Source of the DNA: Aphodosoma sp044433285
GTDB taxonomy: Bacteria; Bacteroidota; Bacteroidia; Bacteroidales; Paludibacteraceae
Assembly: GCA_044433285.1 (NCBI GenBank)
Contig: JAWXTU010000127.1
Span: forward strand, 1 to 6,155
Reading direction: 5' to 3'
DNA length: 6,155 bases
Shown here: positions 1 through 5,150 of the stretch, piece after piece
How positions within the stretch are numbered: the stretch's first letter is position 1
How the letters are laid out: every line of letters starts with the position of its first letter
Notes under the pieces: generated by a model
Databases searched by the model: none
Told to the model about the DNA's origin: nothing
The model's input: the letters and a program-made list of their open reading frames with translations, nothing else
Translations under genes and position numbers: made by a program

Positions 1-546
1 GATATTATGAAGATAATAGACTCAGAGACAGAGATAGGGTCAAGAAGAGAGTTTGCAAAAGATATATTTACATTCTCATATTTTTGTGGAGGTATCTCTT
101 TCGTGGATATTGCTTCCTTAGAAAAGAGTAATATATTAGAAATGAGACTTATATATCATAGACAAAAGACTAATGGGGCTATTAATATCAAATTATCTTC
201 TAGAGCAGTAGACATTATAAGTAAATATAGTAGCTCCTCTAACTATCTATTTCCAATATTGGATAGTAAGAAGCATATTACCCCAATGCAAAAGAATAAC
301 AGAGTGCATAAGGTGTGTTCACAAGTTAATGGAGAACTAAAGCTATTAGCTAAAGAGCTTGGTATTAAAGCAGATGTAACCACCTATGTTGCAAGGCACT
401 CATTTGCAACTATTTTAAAGAAATCTGGTGTAAATATAGGCATTATATCAGAGGCTTTAGGGCATCAAGATATTAAAACTACTGCTATATATCTGAGTAA
501 ATTTGATAATGAGCAGATTGACGAAGCTCTTGAAAATTTGCTTTAG
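1..546 (+). CDS. Tyrosine recombinase (integrase), C-terminal part, 5' end outside the window
   Basis: This is the catalytic domain of a phage or transposon-type tyrosine recombinase, which cuts and rejoins DNA at attachment sites through a covalent 3'-phosphotyrosine. The frame stays open to base 1, so the N-terminal arm- and core-binding domains are probably upstream; family members usually have roughly 370-420 residues. Numbering from the first ATG (base 7), I see SYFCGGISFVDIASL (24-38), a beta-hairpin lysine in RQKTN (K54), YVARHS with the second catalytic arginine (R130), LGHQ with the catalytic histidine (H153), and IYL with the nucleophile Y162. The position of the first catalytic arginine (GLR in XerD) reads GIS here, so Ser31 replaces it. 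I recall the same substitution in the CTnDOT integrase group. A strong terminator follows, so the gene ends its own transcription unit. The family call is secure; which element it mobilises is not visible. Confidence 0.93.
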   Translation, partial: DIMKIIDSETEIGSRREFAKDIFTFSYFCGGISFVDIASLEKSNILEMRLIYHRQKTNGAINIKLSSRAVDIISKYSSSSNYLFPILDSKKHITPMQKNNRVHKVCSQVNGELKLLAKELGIKADVTTYVARHSFATILKKSGVNIGIISEALGHQDIKTTAIYLSKFDNEQIDEALENLL

Positions 547-552
547 ATTATA

Positions 553-631
553 TTGCAACTATATTGTCAAGATGAGATTTGGTGGAAATAAGCTGCAACA
601 CCTACTATAATCTTTGGGAGCAATGTTGCAA
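553..631. repeat. Three TTGCAAC-like repeats downstream of the integrase
   Basis: TTGCAAC lies at 553-559, TGCAACA at 594-600, and the reverse complement GTTGCAA at 625-631. TGCAACA (594-600) and TGTTGCA (624-630) form a perfect 7-bp inverted repeat. Short repeats just after an integrase gene can be recombinase-binding or attachment-site sequences, but no second attachment site is in the window to compare. The motif is short enough to recur by chance in AT-rich DNA. Confidence 0.3.
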
Positions 632-660
632 ATCTGATATTGGGGAAATTTATAGCGGTA

Positions 661-708
661 AAGGGGGAATAAGTCTATATGAAGCACAAATTTATTCCCC
701 CTTTTTTT
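661..708 (+). terminator. Intrinsic terminator after the integrase
   Basis: AAGGGGGAATAA (661-672) is perfectly complementary to TTATTCCCCCTT (692-703). This gives a 12-bp stem with a 19-nt loop, and a run of seven T (702-708) overlaps its foot. It closes the integrase transcript and insulates the next gene, whose promoter begins two bases later. Confidence 0.9.
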
Positions 709-709
709 C

Positions 710-717
710 TACCTTTG
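710..717 (+). promoter_or_regulatory. Bacteroidetes -7 promoter box for the polymerase gene
   Basis: TACCTTTG matches the Bacteroidetes sigma-factor consensus TAnnTTTG. It sits directly after the integrase terminator and about 97 nt before the polymerase ATG, giving a leader of roughly 90 nt. No convincing -33 TTTG element is present at the usual distance. Two other intergenic sites in the window share the same TACCTTTGTA core. Confidence 0.6.
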
Positions 718-733
718 TAAGATAGCATCTGTA

Positions 734-788
734 ATAGGAATATTGGAAATCTCAAAAAAAGCAAAAACTAGTTTTCAAAATTTCCTAT
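734..788. promoter_or_regulatory. Palindrome-rich leader of the polymerase gene
   Basis: Three nested or competing symmetries lie between the promoter and the start codon. ATAGGAA (734-740) pairs with TTCCTAT (782-788). GGAAAT (745-750) pairs with ATTTCC (780-785). At the centre is the perfect 12-bp palindrome AAAACTAGTTTT (764-775). The two outer stems share the same 3' strand and exclude each other. The palindrome could be an operator for a dimeric repressor, and the stems could act in the RNA. Neither role can be proved here. Confidence 0.4.
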
Positions 789-813
789 CATAATGGTAAT
801 ATAATATAAATAT

Positions 814-2391
814 ATGGATAGTTTAGAATATAGCGTAGTGATTAAAGATAAGAGAATTAAGAAAACTAATTCTTGTTTCTTTATATATGGAAATAAAAAT
901 CATAAAGAGATTATTCCTTTACCTGATAATTTTGATTTAGAAGAGCATAAAGAGATTTACCCACCTTATGAATATGGATTCCCTGTAGATGTAAGATTTC
1001 AGGATAATAAGATTTATTGTTTTCTGTTCTTAATTTCATCTATCCCTGCAAGAAATAGTGATTTAATTGATGATAGCAATTATACCCCTATTGTCATAGG
1101 AAAAGTAGCCAATAATATAAAAGATATTAAATTATACGTTGATTACCTTGAAAGAACTGGTGTTATTGATATTGATAGACAATATATAGTTAGACAAAAA
1201 GCTCGTGGTTATAAATGGGCTAATACTTATTCTTCAAGACCTTTTATTTCTAAGCAGGTAGTAACTAAATTTGCAGATGATATATATAAATCTCAAATTA
1301 GCACAAATTCAAGTGAATATCCTTATTTATTCCATTGGTATGAGGACAAACTACTAAAAATGAATCCTATTGCAGAATTATATGCCTATTTTGTGAAACA
1401 GCAAAAATTGAGTGATAAAAGTAAAGAATTTTGGGACTGGAATAGTGATTTGGGTAAGTTAAAATCTCCAACAGTTCAATATCAAGCTGTTGTAAGGAAT
1501 ATAGGTAAAATCAAATTAGGAGAGTATGAAGTTCATATTGATAATAATGTACATCGACTACATTCTACTTTAACAAACTTGCAGAAAGAGTATCGTAATT
1601 TTCTGTATTATAATGATACTCAGCTTATAAGTGTAGATATAAAAAATAGTCAGCCATATCTTACTTGCATAATCTTAAATCCAGAATTTTGGAACCCAGA
1701 ATCAGATATGCCTTTAAATATTGGGCATTTGCCAGAGAATATACAAAAATTGTTTTTAGACTCTAATATGCTCACTAATGCTTTGAGAGCTTATTTTTCT
1801 GAAACAAGCATAGCGAATTTTGCTCAATACAAAGAACTTGTTTCAAATGGTAGTATTTATGAATATATAATGGAATTGGCAAATACTACTATAAGAAAAG
1901 ATGAAGAACCTATAATTGATAGGAAAGAGGCTAAGACAATGATGTTTAGTTTATTATTCAGTAAAGATAAAGGCAGGTCAAAAAGTGCAAGAATTGGTAA
2001 AATAAAAAGACTTTTTAATTCTACTATCTTTCCAGAAGTTGGAAAGTTATTTAAGCTATTAAAAGCGGATTATTCAGATTTGCAATCAGATAAACCCCAC
2101 GCAAGGTTACCCATTCTATTACAAGCAATAGAAAGTGAAATTATTTTACACCGCTGTTGTCGTAGAATATGGGAAGAAAAAGAGGGGCAAGTGCCTATAT
2201 TCACTATTCACGATTCAATAGCATCTATATCAGAGTATATACCATTTGTAAGAGATGTGATAAAAGATGAATTAAGTAGCTGTGTAGGAGTTACTCCTAA
2301 TTTTAGCATTGAAGAGTGGGAAGAAGAAAACTTAGATGAATCAATACTCCACAAAATAAATGACCATTTACAAAATAATCCTCAAGGATAG
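814..2391 (+). CDS. Family A (Pol I-like) polymerase without visible exonuclease domain
   Basis: This is probably the template-directed polymerase that replicates the element. Residues 246-466 follow the E. coli Pol I order: HRLHSTLTNLQ (247-257, like GRLSSxxPNLQ), motif A SVDIKNSQPYL with metal-binding D275, motif B R370-x3-K374-x3-F378-x3-F382 (Pol I R754/K758/F762/Y766), a Q437 helix LLQAIESEI (435-443, like Pol I Q849), and motif C FTIHDSIA with D467. Differences are HDS for HDE, no Glu at the steric-gate position after motif A, and Phe for Tyr766. The N-terminal ~240 residues show no DxE-type proofreading motifs. Residues 105-139 (VDYLERTGVIDIDRQYI, then a GYK turn) resemble a winged helix. 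At 525 aa it is far shorter than Pol I (928 aa). HDS in motif C is also the T7 RNA polymerase form, so sugar specificity is open. The start at 814 is the first ATG after the leader; the SD is weak. Confidence 0.8.
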   Translation: MDSLEYSVVIKDKRIKKTNSCFFIYGNKNHKEIIPLPDNFDLEEHKEIYPPYEYGFPVDVRFQDNKIYCFLFLISSIPARNSDLIDDSNYTPIVIGKVANNIKDIKLYVDYLERTGVIDIDRQYIVRQKARGYKWANTYSSRPFISKQVVTKFADDIYKSQISTNSSEYPYLFHWYEDKLLKMNPIAELYAYFVKQQKLSDKSKEFWDWNSDLGKLKSPTVQYQAVVRNIGKIKLGEYEVHIDNNVHRLHSTLTNLQKEYRNFLYYNDTQLISVDIKNSQPYLTCIILNPEFWNPESDMPLNIGHLPENIQKLFLDSNMLTNALRAYFSETSIANFAQYKELVSNGSIYEYIMELANTTIRKDEEPIIDRKEAKTMMFSLLFSKDKGRSKSARIGKIKRLFNSTIFPEVGKLFKLLKADYSDLQSDKPHARLPILLQAIESEIILHRCCRRIWEEKEGQVPIFTIHDSIASISEYIPFVRDVIKDELSSCVGVTPNFSIEEWEEENLDESILHKINDHLQNNPQG

Positions 2392-2505
2392 ATATATAAT
2401 GTATAACTAAATTTACCGTTTCTTCTATCTCTAAAAATATATTTTTCCGAAAAATTTCAGCTTTTATTGCGTATATATAAGCATAAGTTACTCCATCAAA
2501 ACCCT

Positions 2506-2539
2506 CCCCAGCACTTAGCAGGTTGGGATAGTCCCCCTG
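2506..2539 (+). other. GC-rich hairpin region upstream of the small gene
   Basis: This GC-rich island interrupts very AT-rich spacer between the polymerase and the next gene. CCCAGC (2507-2512) can pair with GTTGGG (2522-2527). Alternatively CAGG (2519-2522) pairs with CCTG (2536-2539) and stacks on GGGA/TCCC (2525-2528 with 2532-2535) around a TAG loop. The two folds exclude each other. No T-run follows, so it is not a standard terminator. It could be a regulatory leader hairpin or an origin-like structure. The rest of 2392-2557 shows no gene and no clear -7 box. Confidence 0.35.
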
Positions 2540-2566
2540 TATAACATTTAAAAATAAGTGGTAGAT

Positions 2567-2839
2567 ATGGAAAACAATCTAAAGTTTTTAAACACTATGA
2601 GTGTTGCGCAGTTCAAAGAAAAGTACAACGTAGAGCAAATTGAAATCAAAAAGAATCAACACACAGGTAAATGCTTCTTTGTTTATGGTTTCGAAACAGG
2701 GGCTTGTTCTAAAAAGGCTGAGACAGGTGAATTAACTATTCCTGTAGTTTCAGAGGTATGTTCACCAGACACGGGGGAACTGTTCTATTTGCTACACCAA
2801 AAGGGAGAGGGTGGAGCAACAACATTAGCAACATTATAA
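2567..2839 (+). CDS. Small protein of unknown function, Bacteroidetes mobile-element type
   Basis: This is a 90-aa soluble protein with no signal peptide or membrane segment, and I cannot name a function. Visible features are an N-terminal stretch MSVAQFKEKYNVEQIEIKKN (11-30), then a TGKCFFVYG strand-turn (33-41), and a C-terminal segment VVSEVCSPDTGELFYLLHQK (58-77). Short alternating beta-type stretches suggest a compact beta fold. The K-N-x-x-T-G-K-x-F-F pattern is one I associate with small conserved proteins of Bacteroidetes mobile elements, but this is recall, not a search. I chose ATG at 2567; an in-frame GTG at 2558 would add three residues and has no better ribosome site. It precedes the ATPase gene by 85 nt, with a terminator between them, so it may be made in excess over the genes downstream. 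A role with single-stranded DNA or the ATPase is only inferred from position. Confidence 0.75.
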   Translation: MENNLKFLNTMSVAQFKEKYNVEQIEIKKNQHTGKCFFVYGFETGACSKKAETGELTIPVVSEVCSPDTGELFYLLHQKGEGGATTLATL

Positions 2840-2854
2840 AACAATTAATGTTGT
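2819..2854 (+). repeat. Inverted repeat across the stop codon of the small gene
   Basis: ACAACATTA (2819-2827) is perfectly complementary to TAATGTTGT (2846-2854). A tandem copy AACATTA (2830-2836) can pair with the same 3' strand, giving a shorter loop that holds the stop codon. It lies just before the terminator at 2859 and may act as an mRNA 3'-end stabiliser. Confidence 0.4.
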
Positions 2855-2858
2855 CAAG

Positions 2859-2892
2859 AAGGTAGGAAGTAGAGATATTTCCTGCCTTTTTT
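2859..2892 (+). terminator. Intrinsic terminator between the small gene and the ATPase gene
   Basis: AAGGTAGGAA (2859-2868) pairs with TTCCTGCCTT (2879-2888) through ten pairs including one G-U, with a 10-nt loop and a T-run at 2887-2892. It lies 20 nt after the small gene's stop codon. Only 32 nt separate it from the ATPase start and no -7 box is visible there, so the downstream genes would depend on read-through or an unrecognised promoter. Confidence 0.8.
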
Positions 2893-2924
2893 ATTTCTGA
2901 CTACAACTTAAAAACAATACAATT

Positions 2925-3659
2925 ATGAATTTACGTCAATCGTCAAAAAGAGAAGCCAAAATAAAAATGGCTCTACAAGGTTGTGCAGGGAGTGGAAAAA
3001 CATACTCTTCTCTACTACTTGCCTATGGATTAACTAAAGATTGGAGCAAAATAGCTATCATTGACTCCGAGAATGGCTCTGCTGACTTATATGCAAATTT
3101 AGGTAGTTACAATGTACTATCTCTAAAAGATTATAGCCCAGAGACATATATTAAAGCTATTCAAATTTGTGAAGATGCAGAAATGGAGGTAATTATAATT
3201 GACTCTATCTCTCAATGTTGGGATTATTTACTTGATTTCCACGCTAACCTACAAGGTAACAGCTTCACTAATTGGGCTAAAGTTACCCCAAGACATAATG
3301 CCTTTGTGCAGAAAATATTAAGGAGTAATAGCCATATAATCTGTACTATGAGGACAAAGCAAGACTATGTACTGAGTGAGAAAAATGGCAAGATGATACC
3401 AGAGAAAGTGGGTCTTAAATCTATGCAAAGAGATGGCTTAGATTATGAGTTTACTATTGTCTTTGATGTCGATATTAAGCACCATATTACAGCCTCAAAG
3501 GATAGAACAGGTCTCTTTATGGGTAAACCTGAATTTACTATCTCTTCTAAAGTAGGTGAATACATCTTGAATTGGTGCAACTCAACCTCTAATAACCAAA
3601 TAGTTAATCACCCTAACAATAATCAATATGGAAACAGCAATGCAATTACAGCAAGTTAG
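2925..3659 (+). CDS. P-loop ATPase, Sak4/AAA_24-like (RecA-fold) recombination protein
   Basis: This is a 244-aa RecA-fold NTPase of the type found in phages and integrated elements, annotated as AAA_24 or Sak4-like. Proven Sak4 proteins promote ATP-dependent annealing or strand exchange of single-stranded DNA, usually with an SSB. Visible motifs are Walker A GCAGSGKT (19-26), an acidic strand end IAIIDSENGS (43-52), Walker B EVIIIDSIS (88-96), and a conserved-looking CTMRTKQDY (140-148) that could hold sensor residues. The core ends near residue 218 (YILNWCNS). A 25-residue Asn-rich polar tail follows, and most of its last third overlaps the next gene. The length matches stand-alone family members. 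ATG at 2925 is the only good start before Walker A. Neighbouring polymerase and DUF3871 genes support a DNA-processing role; the exact activity is inferred. Confidence 0.82.
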   Translation: MNLRQSSKREAKIKMALQGCAGSGKTYSSLLLAYGLTKDWSKIAIIDSENGSADLYANLGSYNVLSLKDYSPETYIKAIQICEDAEMEVIIIDSISQCWDYLLDFHANLQGNSFTNWAKVTPRHNAFVQKILRSNSHIICTMRTKQDYVLSEKNGKMIPEKVGLKSMQRDGLDYEFTIVFDVDIKHHITASKDRTGLFMGKPEFTISSKVGEYILNWCNSTSNNQIVNHPNNNQYGNSNAITAS

Positions 3660-4680
3660 ACCAAATAACACCTTTTTTCTCCCACAAACAAACCCAATGG
3701 AGGAGAGAGTTATTGAACCTGTACTAACTTCTCCTATAATAATAAACACAAGTAAGTATGAGAATAAGCCATTTATTGAAGCTAACACAAAAGAGGTAAC
3801 AGCAAATCATCTAAAGAGTGATTGCGTAATACCTGTCTTTAGCAAAGATAATGAGGTAACAATCTCACACACAGCATTTATTGACACTGTTTGGAATGCA
3901 GTAAATAAGATGTATAGCAGAGAGACTATTTCTGAGCCAGATATTAGAGTTTCACACGTTATCAAGGGCAGAACTCCAGAGGCAATACATAAGCCAGTAA
4001 ATCAGCTCTTAGACATAGATAAAACTATCTACTATGAGAGAATGATGTTTGCCATTGATGTGCCTACAATACACAGAGATATAGCAGGAAATAGATTAAA
4101 TCTCACTATTGGAGGAGTTAGAGCCTATAACCACGAAAACCTATACTCTAAGAGAGGAGTTGAGAAATTCAAACTCTTTGTAGGATTTAAGAATCTCGTA
4201 TGCTGTAATATGTGTATCTCAACAGATGGATTAAAGAGTGATATTAAGGTTCTGAGTAGTGATGAACTATTTAAGGCTACAATGGCTCTATTATCACAGT
4301 ATAATATCGAAAAGCATCTTCAATCAATGAAACTACTTCAAGACCACTCTTTGAGTGAGCATCAATTTGCTCAATTTATAGGTAAATCACGCTTGTATCA
4401 ATGCTTGCCACAGGCTCAAAAGAAATTGTTACCTGAGATGTTAATGACTGACACACAAATAAATCTCGTAGCAAAGTCATATTATAATGATGAGAATTTT
4501 GGAGTGTTTGAACAAGGAGCAGAAATTGATATGTGGAGTGTTTATAACCTCCTTACAGGGGCAAATAAATCATCATATATTGATAACTTCTTGGATAGAT
4601 CTTTAAATGCCACAGAACTTTCATCTGGTATTTGCCAAGCATTAAATGGAGAAAGTTGCTATAACTGGTTTATAAAATAG
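3628..4680 (+). CDS. DUF3871-family protein
   Basis: I recognise this 350-aa protein as DUF3871, a family largely confined to Bacteroidetes and common in their mobile elements; its biochemical role is unknown to me. Typical blocks are IPVFSKDNEVTISHTAFI (68-85), RVSHVIKGRTPEAIHKP (107-123), YYERMMFAIDVP (135-146), LTIGGVRAYNHENLY (159-173), FKLFVGFKNLVCCNMC (181-196) and TGANKSSYIDNFLDR (310-324). The first ~50 residues are polar and variable. No signal peptide or membrane segment is seen, so it is cytoplasmic. The cysteine cluster C192, C193, C196 is not a complete metal site. The start at 3628 overlaps the ATPase gene by 32 nt in another frame; an in-frame ATG at 3640 would still overlap by 20 nt. 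The overlap implies translational coupling and a shared pathway with the ATPase. Confidence 0.85.
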   Translation: METAMQLQQVRPNNTFFLPQTNPMEERVIEPVLTSPIIINTSKYENKPFIEANTKEVTANHLKSDCVIPVFSKDNEVTISHTAFIDTVWNAVNKMYSRETISEPDIRVSHVIKGRTPEAIHKPVNQLLDIDKTIYYERMMFAIDVPTIHRDIAGNRLNLTIGGVRAYNHENLYSKRGVEKFKLFVGFKNLVCCNMCISTDGLKSDIKVLSSDELFKATMALLSQYNIEKHLQSMKLLQDHSLSEHQFAQFIGKSRLYQCLPQAQKKLLPEMLMTDTQINLVAKSYYNDENFGVFEQGAEIDMWSVYNLLTGANKSSYIDNFLDRSLNATELSSGICQALNGESCYNWFIK

Positions 4681-4688
4681 TACCTTTG
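4681..4688 (+). promoter_or_regulatory. Bacteroidetes -7 box immediately after the DUF3871 stop codon
   Basis: TACCTTTG directly follows the TAG at 4678-4680. A TTG at 4654-4656 lies about 22-24 nt upstream and could serve as a loose -33 element. Transcription would start around 4692-4698, at or just inside the short reading frame at 4692. The promoter would therefore serve an RNA or leaderless message rather than that frame in the usual way. Confidence 0.4.
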
Positions 4689-4691
4689 TAA

Positions 4692-4772
4692 ATGACTGTA
4701 TTATTAACAGCTATAGAAATATTGATAGCAACTTTAATTATTGGAGTATATTTTAAAGATGAAGATAGATAA
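4692..4772 (+). CDS. Possible 26-aa single-pass membrane peptide
   Basis: A short frame starts 11 nt after the DUF3871 stop and encodes 26 residues. There is a hydrophobic stretch of about 19 residues (3-21: VLLTAIEILIATLIIGVYF) with one buried Glu, then a charged tail KDEDR. This layout is typical of small bacterial membrane peptides, including type I toxin-like or regulatory ones. The tight spacing after the upstream gene favours translation by read-through. Against it: no clear ribosome site, and AT-rich DNA readily produces hydrophobic short frames by chance. I do not assign a function. Confidence 0.35.
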   Translation: MTVLLTAIEILIATLIIGVYFKDEDR

Positions 4773-4889
4773 CCCTGACTCTTCCTGACAACATTACATA
4801 ATCAAAGAATTAGCCCACACCTAAAATGGATTTTGTGGCATCTATTGAGATAGGGAACTGTATATCGCTGAAATATTGGTAATTTTGAT

Positions 4890-4897
4890 TACCTTTG
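4890..4897 (+). promoter_or_regulatory. Bacteroidetes -7 box for the structured leader and cargo genes
   Basis: TACCTTTG matches TAnnTTTG, followed by TA as at the other two sites. Transcription would begin near 4900-4906, leaving roughly 75-80 nt before the folded region at 4981. No good -33 element is seen at the expected spacing. The region before it, 4773-4889, holds no gene I can support. Confidence 0.6.
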
Positions 4898-4980
4898 TAT
4901 TCAGAATTAAAACAATTTGCTAATGAAATAGAAGTTTAACAGAAGACATATTAGTATAAAAGCGTTTGCTATTATTTGTG

Positions 4981-5121
4981 AAGTCCTAAACTACCACTTT
5001 TTGACAACAATCACAGCAGTAATAAGTAAATGCTCATACCTCTTGGTGTGGGCTTTTTCTTGTTTGTGATTGTAAGGTGTGGTAGCCTTTGGACTCAACA
5101 AAGATTGCCTACACCTTTTTT
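4981..5121 (+). ncRNA. Structured leader RNA, riboswitch- or attenuator-like, with three nested helices and a competing terminator
   Basis: Three coaxial helices can be drawn by eye. P1: AGTCC (4982-4986) with GGACT (5091-5095), AAA (4988-4990) with TTT (5088-5090), and CTACCAC (4991-4997) with GTGGTAG (5079-5085). P2: ACAATCACA (5007-5015) with TGTGATTGT (5065-5073), nine perfect pairs. P3: GCTCATACC (5032-5040) with GGTGTGGGC (5045-5053), nine pairs including two G-U, loop TCTT, followed by TTTTT. The internal loop between P2 and P3 (5016-5031) is A-rich. The 3' strand of P1 is also the 5' arm of the terminator at 5074-5121, so the two folds exclude each other, as in riboswitches and attenuators: P1 formed means read-through into the membrane-protein gene. 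I cannot match it to a named RNA family. An independent small RNA ending at the terminator is the main alternative. Confidence 0.65.
5074..5121 (+). terminator. Intrinsic terminator overlapping the 3' strand of the leader RNA's P1 helix
   Basis: AAGGTGTGG (5074-5082) pairs with CTACACCTT (5109-5117) through nine pairs including one G-U. An inner stem CTTTG/CAAAG (5087-5091 with 5099-5103) has a 7-nt loop, and T6 lies at 5116-5121. It ends 30 nt before the membrane-protein start. Bases 5079-5082 and 5088-5091 are shared with P1, which makes termination conditional. Confidence 0.7.
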
Positions 5122-5150
5122 ATTGGTATATGTTCATAAAACAAGAATAT

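Noticed and set aside
814..2391. T7-type RNA polymerase as the main call for the large protein
   Set aside because: Motif C HDS fits, but RLxSTxxNLQ, the R-x3-K-x3-F-x3-F spacing and the Q-helix fit family A DNA polymerase better; kept only as an open question on substrate.
2558..2566. GTG start for the small gene
   Set aside because: ATG nine bases later is the simpler start, and neither has a clear ribosome site.
3582..3788. 68-codon frame on the minus strand
   Set aside because: It lies opposite the ATPase end and DUF3871 start, both well supported, and its hydrophobic product is what AT-rich antisense frames give by chance.
4826..4882. 18-codon frame MDFVASIEIG...
   Set aside because: Too short, no ribosome site, no distinctive composition, and it stops just before the promoter at 4890.
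5079..5150. N-terminal extension of the membrane protein to GTG 5079
   Set aside because: The extension is encoded by the terminator hairpin, and the clean hydrophobic helix begins at the ATG at 5151.
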